This document shows, piece after piece, positions 7,699 to 18,888 of a DNA stretch of 64,000 nt. Below the pieces are notes generated by a model, which was not told where the DNA came from, searched no databases, and worked only from the letters and a program-made list of their open reading frames with translations. Position 1 is the first letter of the stretch; the number at the start of each line of letters is the position of its first letter. Source of the DNA: Imhoffiella fuscus (GTDB lineage: Bacteria; Pseudomonadota; Gammaproteobacteria; Chromatiales; Chromatiaceae); contig NZ_JBHUHX010000059.1 of NCBI RefSeq assembly GCF_042682685.1, positions 1 to 64,000 on the forward strand, in the 5' to 3' direction. Both the position numbers and the translations under genes were made by a program.

Positions 7699-10205
7699 GG
7701 CTGGCGCCCGTCTTCCTGGGTTCGCTCGCGCGACGACGCACCGCGACGCTCTTTTCATTCGTCGCCATCCTGCTGGGGATCGCGCTCGGCATGGCGGTGC
7801 ATGCGGTCAACCAGGCCGCACTCGCTGAATTCGGCCGAGGCATGCGCAGCATGGCGGGGGCGGCCGACCTCCAGGTCGTCGGACCGCGCAGCGGCTTCGA
7901 CGAGGGACTCTACGCCGTCCTGGCCGCGCAACCCGAAGTGGCGCAGGCGAGTCCGGTGCTGGAGGTGCGCACCGAGCGCATCGGCAGCACGGACGCGCTG
8001 CGCATCCTGGGCGTCGATCTCTTCGCGATGGGCGCCGTCACACCCGCGCTGATTCCCAGACCAAGCGAGATCGCGGGCCGCTCCGACCGGGACATCCGTT
8101 TCGCCGCGCTCGCGGAGGACAGCCTCTTTCTCAGCGCCTCGGCCCAGACCGCGCTCGGCGTCGCGCCAGGCGACCGGCTCCGTGTCTATGCCGGTTCCCA
8201 GCCCTTGGAGTTGTGGGTAGCCGGCGACCTCTCCGGCGTGCCCGACGACCGCCAGCTGGCGGTCATGGACATCGCGGCGGTGCAGAAGCAATTCTCACGG
8301 CTTGGGCAGCTGACGCGCATCGACCTGCGACTGGCAGGCGGTGTGGACGAGCGCGCAGCCCATGCCGCACTCGATCCATTGCTACCGGCGGGCGTGCTGC
8401 TGGAGGCACCCGAAGCCGCCGTGGATCAGGCGGCGAATCTCTCCCGGGCCTATCGCGTCAATCTCACCATGCTGGCGGCGATCGCGCTCGTCACCGGCGG
8501 CTTCCTGGTCTTCTCCGCACAGGCGCTCTCCGTCGTGCGACGGCATACCGAGCTGGCCTTTCTGCGTGCCATCGGCCTTGCCCGCCGCCAACTGTTTTTA
8601 TGGCTTCTGGCGGAAGGTGCGCTCGTGGGGCTGATGGGCGGAATCGCAGGTGTCGCACTCGGGCATGGCATCGCCTGGGGTCTGCTGAAACTGCTCGGCG
8701 GCGATCTGGGCGCCGGGTTCTTCGCGGGCCTGTCCCCGACCCTGAGGTTCGACCCTTGGGCAAGCACGGCCTACGTGCTGCTCGGCATCGGCGCAGGTGC
8801 GGCCGGGGCCTGGTTCCCGGCGCGCGAGGCCGCCGCCGTCGCGCCGGCCCAGGCGCTCAAGTCCAACGACGACTCAACCCTGTCCAGCGGGCGCGGATTT
8901 CCGATGCTCGGGCTCGCAATGCTGACCGCAAGCCTTCCTGCCTGTTTCATCCCGCCGATCCAAGGACTCCCGATCGGCGGCTATCTGGCCATCGCCTGTC
9001 TGCTCGCCGGAGGCGTCATGCTGTTACCGACGCTCGCCTCGATGCTCGCACGGGCCGTGCCGCTACGCGGCCCGGTCCCAGTGCGGCTCGCCACCGCCCG
9101 ATTGGGTGCCGTCCCCGGACAGTCCGTCATCGCGGCCACGGGCGTGCTCGCCAGCGTAGCGCTGGTAGCGGCCATGGCGATCATGGTCGGCTCATTCCGC
9201 GACTCGGTCGATGTCTGGCTAGGCCAGATCCTACCCGCCGACCTCTATCTGCGAGCCGGACGCGCCCAGAGCGGCCTTCTGGATGAAGGTCTACAGTCAC
9301 GGCTCGCGGCCGTGCCCGGGGTTGCACGGGTTCAATTCACGCGTCATGAGAGCCTTCGGCTCAAGCCAGGTCAGGCGCCAGTGGCGCTGCTCGCGCGACC
9401 GGTCTCTCCAGACGGCCGCGAGTTGCCACTGGTCGGGGCCGCACGACCGACGGCAAGCGGTGAGACGGGGATCTGGATCTCGGAGGCCATACGCGATCTC
9501 TATGGCTGGCGTCCGGGCGATCGCGTCCCGCTCCCGCTCGCCGGCACCGAGGTGCCCGTTCAGGTCGCCGGCGTCTGGCGCGATTACGCACGCCAAGGCG
9601 GATCCATCATGATGAACCTCGCCGACTATCGGCGCCTGACCAGCGATGGCTCGGTCCAGGACGCCGCCATCTGGCTCGCGCCCGGTGCGGACGGCATCCG
9701 CGTGGGCAAGGCGCTCAAATCGCTGGGCGGCCCCGGTGCACTGGAAGTGGCCTTCCCCGGCGAAATCCGTGCCCGCAGCCTGAGTATCTTCGACCGCACC
9801 TTCGCCGTGACCTACGTCCTAGAGGCGACCGCCGTGGTCATCGGACTGGCCGGAGTGGCGGCGAGCTTCGCCGCGCTCACGGCCGCGCGGCGCCGGGAGT
9901 TCGGCATGCTGCGCCACCTGGGTCTCACCCGCCGCCAGATCGGCGCAATGCTCGCGCTCGAAGGAATCTTGACGGCGGGTGTCGGCATCCTCGGAGGGAT
10001 CGTCGCTGGGGGCGCCATCTCATTGGTGCTCATCGAGGTCGTGAATCGACAGAGCTTCCACTGGAGCATGGATCTGCACGTCCCCTGGGTGTCGCTCGCC
10101 TGGTTCGCCAGCACGCTCATCGCCCTGGCTGGACTGGCTGCAGTGCTCGCTGGCCGGCAGGCGATGCGCGAGGACGCGGTGCTGGCAGTACGGGAGGATT
10201 GGTGA
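7695..10205 (+). CDS. ABC transporter permease with two FtsX-like domains
   Basis: An 836-residue membrane protein. It begins with a transmembrane helix (ATLFSFVAILLGIALGMAV, about residues 17-36) followed by a large periplasmic MacB-like domain. A first FtsX block of three helices lies around residues 255-390 (AIALVTGGFLVFSAQAL, then SVVRRHTELAFLRAIGLARR). A middle pair of hydrophobic segments begins a second copy with its own periplasmic part. A final FtsX block lies near residues 705-830 (RRREFGMLRHLGLTRRQIG). The R-RE-A-LRA-G motif occurs twice, as in tandem FtsX permeases. It overlaps the ATPase gene by four bases and the next gene by one to four bases (TGATG), so the three genes form one coupled unit. 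Confidence 0.85.
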   Translation: MRLAPVFLGSLARRRTATLFSFVAILLGIALGMAVHAVNQAALAEFGRGMRSMAGAADLQVVGPRSGFDEGLYAVLAAQPEVAQASPVLEVRTERIGSTDALRILGVDLFAMGAVTPALIPRPSEIAGRSDRDIRFAALAEDSLFLSASAQTALGVAPGDRLRVYAGSQPLELWVAGDLSGVPDDRQLAVMDIAAVQKQFSRLGQLTRIDLRLAGGVDERAAHAALDPLLPAGVLLEAPEAAVDQAANLSRAYRVNLTMLAAIALVTGGFLVFSAQALSVVRRHTELAFLRAIGLARRQLFLWLLAEGALVGLMGGIAGVALGHGIAWGLLKLLGGDLGAGFFAGLSPTLRFDPWASTAYVLLGIGAGAAGAWFPAREAAAVAPAQALKSNDDSTLSSGRGFPMLGLAMLTASLPACFIPPIQGLPIGGYLAIACLLAGGVMLLPTLASMLARAVPLRGPVPVRLATARLGAVPGQSVIAATGVLASVALVAAMAIMVGSFRDSVDVWLGQILPADLYLRAGRAQSGLLDEGLQSRLAAVPGVARVQFTRHESLRLKPGQAPVALLARPVSPDGRELPLVGAARPTASGETGIWISEAIRDLYGWRPGDRVPLPLAGTEVPVQVAGVWRDYARQGGSIMMNLADYRRLTSDGSVQDAAIWLAPGADGIRVGKALKSLGGPGALEVAFPGEIRARSLSIFDRTFAVTYVLEATAVVIGLAGVAASFAALTAARRREFGMLRHLGLTRRQIGAMLALEGILTAGVGILGGIVAGGAISLVLIEVVNRQSFHWSMDLHVPWVSLAWFASTLIALAGLAAVLAGRQAMREDAVLAVREDW

Positions 10206-11308
10206 TGAATCGACGCACCTGCTTGCTCGCGCTCGCCGGCTTGCCCATGACCCGAATCTTGGCGGCAACCGAGCCCGCCGCTGGACCCTCGAATCAGGAT
10301 GTCGTCTTCGACTCGGTGCTCCCAGGCCGCACCCTCATCTTCCCAAACGACGAGGGCGCGCACCCCGGATTTCGCACCGAGTGGTGGTACGTGACCGGCT
10401 GGCTCGCCCTGCCGGACGGCAGTCCTCTCGGCTTTCAGGTCACCTTCTTCCGCGTGCGCACGGGGATTGGCGAGGACAACCCGAGCGCATTCGCACCGCG
10501 CCAACTGATCCTGGCGCACGCAGCGATCGCCGATCCTCGACTGGGTCGCCTGCGTCACGATCAGCGTGCCGCACGGGTCGGCTTCGGACGTGCCGGATAC
10601 GCTACGGAAGAGGCCAGCGTCTGGCTCGGCGACTGGTCGTTCGAGCAGACCGGCGAGCGCTATGAAGCCAGAATCAACGCCGATGACTTTGCCTATACAC
10701 TGACGCTCGTCCCGGACGGATCGCCTCTGCTCAACGGTGACGGAGGGTTCAGCCTCAAGGCGCCCGACCAAGACAACGCCAGCTATTACTACAGCCGACC
10801 GCAGCTCAAGGTCGAAGGCAGCGTGACCCTCGACGGACATCGCGAGACCGTCAGCGGACGCGCCTGGATGGACCACGAATGGTCGAGCGCCTACATCCCC
10901 GAAGGCGCGGACGGCTGGGATTGGGTCGGCCTGAACCTGGACGATGGCGGCGCCATCATGGCCTTTCGGATGCGCACACCCGACGGTGGAGCGCTCTGGG
11001 CGAATGCCACCCTGCGCTCTCCCGAGGGCAGCACGGAGACGCTCTCGCCGGAGCGGATCGCCTTTACCCCTCTTCGCGAATGGCGCTCGCCGCGCACCGG
11101 GATCGCCTATCCGGTCGAGTGGCGTCTGCGCCTTGGCACCCGCCAATTCATCCTGCGCCCGCTTATGGACGACCAGGAACTCGAAAGCCGCCGGTCGACA
11201 GGAACCATCTATTGGGAAGGCGCGGTGCGCCTTCTGGAGGCTGGCCGCGAGATCGGGCGCGGCTATCTGGAAATGACCGGCTACGGAGACCGAATCCAGG
11301 TCGGTTAG
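10205..11308 (+). CDS. AttH/CrtC-like periplasmic protein (lipocalin-like), possible Tat substrate
   Basis: A 367-residue protein starting MNRRTCLLALAG, a twin-arginine plus hydrophobic segment that could serve as a Tat signal. The mature part carries the hallmark of the AttH / carotenoid 1,2-hydratase-like family: FPNDEGAHPGFRTEWWYVTG near residue 45, then GRAWMDHEWSSAY and GWDWVGLNLDDGGAIMAFRM. In the family this is a two-part lipocalin fold. In Agrobacterium AttH sits with the AttEFG ABC transporter, the same arrangement as here. CrtC enzymes hydrate carotenoids, but no carotenoid genes are nearby, so a transporter-associated role is more likely. The ATG at 10205 overlaps the previous stop and follows GGGAGGATTGGTG. 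Confidence 0.8.
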   Translation: MNRRTCLLALAGLPMTRILAATEPAAGPSNQDVVFDSVLPGRTLIFPNDEGAHPGFRTEWWYVTGWLALPDGSPLGFQVTFFRVRTGIGEDNPSAFAPRQLILAHAAIADPRLGRLRHDQRAARVGFGRAGYATEEASVWLGDWSFEQTGERYEARINADDFAYTLTLVPDGSPLLNGDGGFSLKAPDQDNASYYYSRPQLKVEGSVTLDGHRETVSGRAWMDHEWSSAYIPEGADGWDWVGLNLDDGGAIMAFRMRTPDGGALWANATLRSPEGSTETLSPERIAFTPLREWRSPRTGIAYPVEWRLRLGTRQFILRPLMDDQELESRRSTGTIYWEGAVRLLEAGREIGRGYLEMTGYGDRIQVG

Positions 11309-11449
11309 CGGCGCCGAACGCTGTCGGGGAGTGGTCCTCGGAGAGACTGCGCACCGATCGCCAGATATACGGCCTCCCCGATCGGCGACCAATGGCGCCC
11401 CAGATGTCCACTGAAGGCGATAGCGGCTATACGCTCACTGGCCCGCCGT

Positions 11450-12559
11450 TCACGCGGCATCCGATTTGACCACCTTGGCCATGGCCTCGGAGAAGGCGAT
11501 CGAGGCGGTGAAGAGTGCGTCACCGGCGCGGTGCGCCAGTTGGGCGGCGACCATCTGTTCGAGGCGCTGCTCGACGGTCGGGATCGACGAGGGCCACAAC
11601 TCGGTATCCTCCGGGAAGTGGCGGATGTGATGACCCTCGTGCCGATAGTCCGCATGGCTGGCCGGGTGGCCGTCGCCGCCCCGCCAGGAGATCCGCATCC
11701 GGTCGATGTGCGGCGGCCCCTCGTCGCGGCGGTTCACCTCGATGCGGACCGGCCCTCCGGGCGAGCTGAACTGCCAGACCAACTGTTTGCCCGATTTGGG
11801 CACACCCTTCTGGGGTCTCCAGTCGAGACGCGAGGACAGCCAGCCGAGCAGCAGCCAGGCCAGCGGCAGCGCATGGGGGCCGTGATGCAGCTCGATCGCC
11901 TCGATACGCTGTAGCGCACCGGGAACCACGCTCGGGGCCAGGCTTTGGGACAGGATCCGCCGCCAGGGCTTCAGCCGACGCCAGGCCAGATTGAAGATCA
12001 CGGTGCGATGGTTCTTCGACCATTGGGTCATCGCCAGCACGCCGCGCGGCGGATCCGCCCAGCCGATGCTGTCGTAGATGATCTGGTTGGCCATGGGGGC
12101 GAATGCCTCGAACACCGCGCCGGTCAGCGCTGGCGGCCGTGGGCTGAGCCACCAGAGCGCGGACGGCAGGTCGCTGATCAGCAGCGAGCGCACGATGGAT
12201 GCCGTGCGCGCCGCGCCGCCGGCGCCGAAGCGCAGCTCGATGTGCTCGGCGCACAGCTGCTGGCGGTCGCCGACCCGCCGCGAATGCGCGGTCACCCAGG
12301 CCCGCACCTCGTCGCCGGATTGCTCGCCGATCAGCGCCAGCACCAGCACCCGCGCCGGATGATGCCGCACCAAACGCGGGATGCGGTCTGCGGCGTCCAC
12401 TGCCTGGTCCTCGCCGTCGCAGAAGATCATCACGTTCGACATGGAGGCCCGGGTCACGGTGTGACCGTCCTTCTGATGACGGTTGATCGAATCCCAGATC
12501 GCGGCCAGCTCGCGCTCGATCTCGACCGGGTCGATGTAGTGCTCGTCGGAACGGTTCAT
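11450..12559 (-). CDS. opcA: OpcA, glucose-6-phosphate dehydrogenase assembly protein
   Basis: A 369-residue protein with features of the OpcA family: an N-terminal RASMSNVMIFCDG segment, HHPARVLVLA, a central PSALWWLSPRPP stretch and a C-terminal DPRRGVLAMTQWS-like region. OpcA is best known from cyanobacteria and actinobacteria, where it is an allosteric activator that controls glucose-6-phosphate dehydrogenase oligomerisation. It starts 13 bases after the zwf stop, so the two are cotranscribed and the pairing supports the function. In a photo- or chemoautotroph this would switch the oxidative pentose phosphate pathway on in the dark or on stored carbon. Convergent with the AttH-like gene. 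Confidence 0.82.
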   Translation of the reverse strand: MNRSDEHYIDPVEIERELAAIWDSINRHQKDGHTVTRASMSNVMIFCDGEDQAVDAADRIPRLVRHHPARVLVLALIGEQSGDEVRAWVTAHSRRVGDRQQLCAEHIELRFGAGGAARTASIVRSLLISDLPSALWWLSPRPPALTGAVFEAFAPMANQIIYDSIGWADPPRGVLAMTQWSKNHRTVIFNLAWRRLKPWRRILSQSLAPSVVPGALQRIEAIELHHGPHALPLAWLLLGWLSSRLDWRPQKGVPKSGKQLVWQFSSPGGPVRIEVNRRDEGPPHIDRMRISWRGGDGHPASHADYRHEGHHIRHFPEDTELWPSSIPTVEQRLEQMVAAQLAHRAGDALFTASIAFSEAMAKVVKSDAA

Positions 12560-12572
12560 GGCAGTCCCCTCG

Positions 12573-14120
<1,548 letters not shown>

Positions 14121-14504
14121 GACTGGCTACCTGTTGCCTGGTGCGACCGGCGCCTCTGCACATCGACGGCGGCGTCGCGGTAAGGACGCTGACCTGAACC
14201 GCTGCATCGATCACGCCGACGGGCGCAACGCAGCCGGTTCAGGCACTCTCCAGTGGGCAGGTTGAGGCAGATCCTGTCGAGGCAAGGCCAAGGGACGCAC
14301 GAAATACAAAAGACCGCAAAACGCCCATCAGGCTTCTGCGAAAGCACGTGTCGAAAAGGCTCATACCAGGTGGCACCGAATCGATGATGGCCACCAGGTA
14401 CGCAAAGCCATACGCCAGACGGACATGGCCGGCGGCGATGGTCGGCCCGATCGGGCTGGTGATGCGAATGGCGCCCGATGCTCCGCCTGACAGGCCCAGG
14501 GAGC
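14121..14504. other. Intergenic region between cytochrome operon and zwf
   Basis: 384 bases without a supported gene. It holds the end of the leftward cytochrome operon and the zwf promoter. Around 14366-14401 there is an imperfect inverted repeat (ACCAGGTGGC ... GGCCACCAGGT) that could be a weak terminator, without a U-tract. I see no convincing promoter hexamers. Confidence 0.35.
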
Positions 14505-15230
14505 CTATTCCTTGTCGCCCACTTCCACCGGCATCCGCGAGATGTAGTCGATGACCTGCTCGATCTCGTCGTCCGAATAGGGCTTGATCGCCTCGACCAT
14601 GTCTGGATTGGCGTTGCGACGCACCCCGTCGCGGATGTCCAGCGCCTGGCGCAGCAGATACTGATAGTGCTGGCCGTTCAGACGCGGATAGAACTGCTCC
14701 GCATCACCCTCTCCATGCGTCTTGTGGCAAACCCGGCAGTCCTTGCGATAAAGGCTCGCCGCTCGATCGAGGTCGACTCCAGGTCCCTGGCCATGCGACT
14801 CGGGAACCGGCAGGCTGTGCAGATAGGCGGCGATGTCCGCCACCTCCTGAGTGGTGATGACGTGCTGGCTGGCGAAGGGATACATCTTGGGATTGTCGCG
14901 CCGCCCCTCGCGCACGTCGGTCAGCTGCTTGATGAGGACCGAGGCATGCTGGCCCGCAAGCCGGGGATAGAAACCCGCTTCGTCGCCCAGCGCCTGGCTG
15001 CCGTGGCAGCCCTCGCAGACGATGAATGCCGCCTTGCCGCGAGCGGCGTCGCCCTTGGCGCGCAGGGCGAGCAGCTCCTCGCCCTTGAGGTCGTTCCAGA
15101 TGTAGCCGGGCGACTCGATGCCGGGTGCATAGGGCTGCTCGGGAACATCGGTCACATGGTTCGCCGTTTCGTCGTCGGCATGGATGGAGCTGGCGATCAG
15201 CAGGAGTGTCAGGATCAGGTATCTGTTCAT
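14505..15230 (-). CDS. Diheme cytochrome c, c4-like (distal cytochrome of conduit operon)
   Basis: A 241-residue exported protein: signal peptide MNRYLILTLLLIASSIHA, then two cytochrome c domains with heme sites CEGCH (about residue 74) and CRVCH (about residue 168). Each domain has a PRL-GQH-S-L--QL-D-R-G segment and a later Met (NPKMYPF, NPDMVEAI), the layout of class I c4/c5-type cytochromes with His/Met hemes. It is the last gene of the leftward group containing the MtrA/PioA-type decaheme cytochrome, and starts 15 bases after the neighbouring diheme gene. Inferred role: soluble periplasmic carrier between the outer-membrane conduit and the inner-membrane chain. Confidence 0.85.
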   Translation of the reverse strand: MNRYLILTLLLIASSIHADDETANHVTDVPEQPYAPGIESPGYIWNDLKGEELLALRAKGDAARGKAAFIVCEGCHGSQALGDEAGFYPRLAGQHASVLIKQLTDVREGRRDNPKMYPFASQHVITTQEVADIAAYLHSLPVPESHGQGPGVDLDRAASLYRKDCRVCHKTHGEGDAEQFYPRLNGQHYQYLLRQALDIRDGVRRNANPDMVEAIKPYSDDEIEQVIDYISRMPVEVGDKE

Positions 15231-15245
15231 GGAGGTGACCTTCCT

Positions 15246-15929
15246 TCAGCGCGCAGCCGGGGGGACCGGCATGGAGGCGACATATTGAGCGACTGCCAGG
15301 ATTTCGGCCTCGCTCAAACGCGACACCACGGTGCGCATGAGCCTGCCCAAATCGTTGGCGCGCTCGCCGTCACGAAAATTTTTCAACTGCTGAACCACAT
15401 AGTCGGCATTCTGCGCCGCAATCATGGGAAACCGGGGCGCACCGCCACCATCCGGGGTATGGCAGCCAGCGCAGGCCGGCACACCGTGCTCCTTGTTGCC
15501 TTCCCGATAGATGCGCTCGCCCTCCTCCACCAGATTCGGATGGGTGACGATTCCAGGAGTGCGCGGCTGGCGCGCGAAATAGTCGGCCAGGGCATTGATC
15601 TGGCCACGTTCCAGCTCGGCCATGATCGGCCCCATGATGTCGCTCTTGCGCACCCCGCTGGCGACATCGCGCATCTGCTTGGCGAGATAGCTGGGGTCCA
15701 TTCCGGCCAGCTTGGGAAAGGGCGGCGCGACGCTGTTGCCGCTCTGGGTATGACAGGCCGCACAGCTGTCCTTGACGATGCGCCCGGCATCGACCGTCTC
15801 GGCGGTCGCCGAGGTGACGCCCAGGATCAGGATCGGGGCCAGCATCGCCCCCTGGATGGCACGACCGAGCAGCGCTCGACCGCTGACGGCCCCGAACGGG
15901 CCGCCATGAGTCTCAACGAAATTGCGCAC
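15246..15929 (-). CDS. Diheme cytochrome c (proximal cytochrome of conduit operon)
   Basis: A 227-residue exported diheme cytochrome with heme sites CAACH and CAGCH, in domains bearing PKLAGMDPSYLAKQM and PMIAAQNADYVVQQL. The GTG at 15929 is chosen because GGGGAG lies seven bases upstream; the longer open frame to 15998 adds a sequence with no signal. The N-terminus includes a hydrophobic segment (AIQGAMLAPILILGVTSATA) that acts as signal peptide. It is a paralogue of the next cytochrome, 15 bases downstream, and follows the MtrB/PioB-type gene by 74 bases. It likely shuttles electrons across the periplasm. Having two diheme proteins here differs from the HiPIP (PioC) or monoheme (MtoD) partners known from other conduit operons. 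Confidence 0.83.
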   Translation of the reverse strand: MRNFVETHGGPFGAVSGRALLGRAIQGAMLAPILILGVTSATAETVDAGRIVKDSCAACHTQSGNSVAPPFPKLAGMDPSYLAKQMRDVASGVRKSDIMGPIMAELERGQINALADYFARQPRTPGIVTHPNLVEEGERIYREGNKEHGVPACAGCHTPDGGGAPRFPMIAAQNADYVVQQLKNFRDGERANDLGRLMRTVVSRLSEAEILAVAQYVASMPVPPAAR

Positions 15930-16003
15930 GATGGATCTCCCCGCGAAGTGCGACGACCAGGCCCGGACACCGCATCGGTCCCCGGACCCGCATCGCATGA
16001 GGT

Positions 16004-18814
16004 TCAGAAGTTCACCTGCACCAGCAGGCCCAAGGTGTTGTCGTGATAGTCCTGGGATCCGGCATCCAGGTAGACCGCCTGGCTTCCCGAGTCAGTGGGT
16101 ACCGGGTTGGCGGCCACCCCGGCATAGTGCCAATCGTCGACGCTGCCCTGTTCGTAGCGGTAGATGGCGCGCAGGGCGACCGACTTGGAGATGGGGAAGA
16201 CCAAATTCAGGCCTAGGGTGTGCTGGTTGTAGTCTGAATCGGGCATGCCGCCCCCGGCCAGCGCCACGATGGTGGAACTCAGGCCGAGCGCCGCATCGTT
16301 GTAGTTGTAGTCCAGGCTGGAGGTGCCGGTCACGTAGCTGTAGTCCAGTTCCAGCCGCGCGAAGCCGAGATCGTAGCGCCCACCGAGACCGATGGCATGA
16401 TTGGTGTCGTCGTAGTCGACGGTCCACTTGCGGCTCTCCGTCCATAGCGGACTGTTGGCCGCATGATCGCCGCACTGAGCGCTCCACTCGCCGGACGACA
16501 CCAACACCGTATCGACCAGGCTCGCGCCGCTGCGCGCCGGGGCGGTTGGAGTGGATCCACTGCCGACGGCGCCATCGCTGTAGAAGTAGTAGTAGTTGCC
16601 GATGACGCAGCCGTTCGGCTGGATGCTGGACTGGGTCATGGAGGAGCGCTGATAGCTGTAATAGCCATAGAGCCCCAGCTTGGCGGACGGTTGCCAGTTG
16701 ACGTCCAGCGAGGCGGTGCCGAGCGTCTGATTGTCCTTGCGCCCGAAATCGGAGTCGGGAAAGCGGTTTTGGCGATACTGACCGCTGATCCCCACGTCCA
16801 GATCGTGCCGTGCGATGAAGTCCAGACGCAGGTCGAGCGCCAGACGATCGCGGTCGGCGAGATCGAACTTGCGGAAGGATTTCATGGCATGGATCCAACT
16901 GAAGAGATTGGTCGTGTCGGCAGTCGGCTCAGGCCCCAATGAGACACTGAAGAACTCTTTGTAGGGGTCGGGATCGTAGCTGTCGCCGCGCCGACGACCG
17001 ACTTCGGCGGAGCCCCTGATGGTCCCCCATTGGTAGGCCCGATTCAGATAACCGATCTTGAGCATGTCCTCCCAGGTCGAATCGCGCTCGCGATACTCGC
17101 GATGGTATTGCTCGCGCTCGATGTGGCCGGTGATGGTCTGACCTCGGGCCAGCCGGTATTCGCCGCCGAACTCGACGTTGGTCTTGCTGTACTCATAGGG
17201 AACGTTGCGGATGTTGGACGCGCCCGAACTGGGGACCAGCCCCAACGCCTTGACCGCATCCAGGTTGCAACCGGCCGAGTCGTAAGCGGTGGCCAGGGTT
17301 CCCGCCGGATTGTTTCCAGCCGTGGTGTCGGGGAAGGCGAAGGCGCCGCCGGTGCCATCGTTCAGCAAGCGGCCCCACTGCCCGGTGAGCGGGTTGCAGG
17401 CCAGATACTCGGTCTTGTTGTCGGTCTCGTAGTAGCGGATTTTGGTGTCGAGCCCGAGCTTGTCGGTGGGACGCATCGAGAAGGCTACGTCGAACAGCCG
17501 GGTATCGATCTCGGCGCCAGAACGCTGACGACTCAGCGCGGACGTGGTGTTCCAATTGTTCTCGGCCGAAACGCCGTTGATCGAGATGCCGCTCAGATCG
17601 CTGGTCGTGGGCGCGATCAGATGATCATTCTGCTTCATCTTGCTCAGCGACACGGTCGCGGTGAGACGACTGTGGTACCACTCCGGCATCGAACGACCGT
17701 ATTCGGCCTTGATGTTGTAGAAATCGTTATCTGGGTAGAGATCGTAGCGCCCGCCGGTGAAGCGGGTCGGATCCAGCACACCCGAGGATGCGGCGACCGT
17801 GTTGGTCGAAACGTAGAGCGGGTTCTCGAAGGTGAGCGTGTCGATATTGTTGCGGAACAGCGAGACGTTGGTCTGCAGATTGAGGCTGTTCTTGCCGTCG
17901 TCGAAACGCAGCATGGCCAGAATGTCGTGGGTGTCGTAATCGATCGATTCCGGGATCTCCACGCTTCCGCCGCCGCCACCGCCGCCGAACACGGCACCGA
18001 AGGGGCGCGAGCCGTCGCGATGTTCCAGGCTGTAGCGCCCGATGAAGCGCCACTTGCTGGAAATGTATTTGTCGAAGCTCACGCCACCGGTCTCGCGAAC
18101 CAGACTCAGCTCCGAGTCCTCCACCGCCTCGATCGCGTTTCGCAGCCCCGAGACGGTCGCGGTCTGGCTGGCCGTCGCGTTCATCGTGCCGTCCGCGTTC
18201 TTGACCCCGACCCCACCGGCCGGCACCCCGTTCAGGGTGAGATTGCTGCTGCCCACACCGCTCCAGAGGCTGCGATAGCGGTTGGTGAAGACGTGCGGGG
18301 TCTCGTTATAGAAGAACTTCACCGACCAGTCGTTATAGCGTCCGAGGCTGATACCCTCGAATTGATCGCGATAGCCGACACCGCCGCCCAACGCCTCGAA
18401 GAAGTAGCCCTTACCCTTGCCCAGTTGCTCCGCCTGCACGGAAAAATTGTTCAGATAGAGCCCGGAGTTCGGCAGATCCTTGTAGGTTCGGAACCAGGCA
18501 TTCTCCGTATCGCCGCCGGTCGCCATGCCGCCGATCTCGATCTGGCCATGATAGTCCCACCCATCCCCGGCGGAGCTGGTCTCCGGCACCTTCGCCGGCC
18601 AGCCCAAAAGCTTGCCGGTCGGGGTGCGCTCGTCCGGCCAGGCATCCAAACCGTCCGGATCGTGCTCGGGAACGGTCTTGAGCGTCAGAGGATTGAGCGC
18701 ATTGCCCAGATGCTCGCCGACGCCGGCCGCCGAATCCGCTCGTACCGGGGCGGCGATCATCTGCGCGACCGCCGCTGAGACGCAGAGCGCCAAGGTCTTT
18801 CGCCACGGTGTCAT
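16004..18814 (-). CDS. MtrB/PioB-family outer-membrane beta-barrel
   Basis: A 936-residue outer-membrane protein: signal peptide MTPWRKTLALCVSAAVAQMI ending at PVRA, then a long series of amphipathic strands (GQIEIGGMATGG, KFFYNETPHVF, RFIGRYSLEHRDGSRPF) and a terminal aromatic strand ending in VQVNF, as required for barrel assembly. The strand pattern and its place beside a decaheme cytochrome identify the MtrB/PioB sheath that holds MtrA/PioA across the outer membrane. It is longer than Shewanella MtrB (about 700 residues) and lacks the N-terminal CXXC of that protein. The ATG at 18814 has GGGGAGGAG upstream and gives the signal peptide; an in-frame extension to 19072 overlaps the previous gene and is rejected. 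Confidence 0.88.
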   Translation of the reverse strand: MTPWRKTLALCVSAAVAQMIAAPVRADSAAGVGEHLGNALNPLTLKTVPEHDPDGLDAWPDERTPTGKLLGWPAKVPETSSAGDGWDYHGQIEIGGMATGGDTENAWFRTYKDLPNSGLYLNNFSVQAEQLGKGKGYFFEALGGGVGYRDQFEGISLGRYNDWSVKFFYNETPHVFTNRYRSLWSGVGSSNLTLNGVPAGGVGVKNADGTMNATASQTATVSGLRNAIEAVEDSELSLVRETGGVSFDKYISSKWRFIGRYSLEHRDGSRPFGAVFGGGGGGGSVEIPESIDYDTHDILAMLRFDDGKNSLNLQTNVSLFRNNIDTLTFENPLYVSTNTVAASSGVLDPTRFTGGRYDLYPDNDFYNIKAEYGRSMPEWYHSRLTATVSLSKMKQNDHLIAPTTSDLSGISINGVSAENNWNTTSALSRQRSGAEIDTRLFDVAFSMRPTDKLGLDTKIRYYETDNKTEYLACNPLTGQWGRLLNDGTGGAFAFPDTTAGNNPAGTLATAYDSAGCNLDAVKALGLVPSSGASNIRNVPYEYSKTNVEFGGEYRLARGQTITGHIEREQYHREYRERDSTWEDMLKIGYLNRAYQWGTIRGSAEVGRRRGDSYDPDPYKEFFSVSLGPEPTADTTNLFSWIHAMKSFRKFDLADRDRLALDLRLDFIARHDLDVGISGQYRQNRFPDSDFGRKDNQTLGTASLDVNWQPSAKLGLYGYYSYQRSSMTQSSIQPNGCVIGNYYYFYSDGAVGSGSTPTAPARSGASLVDTVLVSSGEWSAQCGDHAANSPLWTESRKWTVDYDDTNHAIGLGGRYDLGFARLELDYSYVTGTSSLDYNYNDAALGLSSTIVALAGGGMPDSDYNQHTLGLNLVFPISKSVALRAIYRYEQGSVDDWHYAGVAANPVPTDSGSQAVYLDAGSQDYHDNTLGLLVQVNF

Positions 18815-18888
18815 CTCGCTCCTCCCCGTCTTGCGTCCGCATTGACCCCGAAGCGGGGCATGACACAGTCCTTCGGTGAGTGTTCGGT

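Noticed and set aside
9812..11392. 526-codon open frame opposite the permease and AttH-like genes
   Set aside because: Spans two well-supported genes on the other strand and has no motif of its own.
17030..18778. 582-codon open frame opposite the MtrB/PioB-type barrel gene
   Set aside because: Shadow of the barrel gene; no recognisable family and the opposite strand has the ribosome site and signal peptide.
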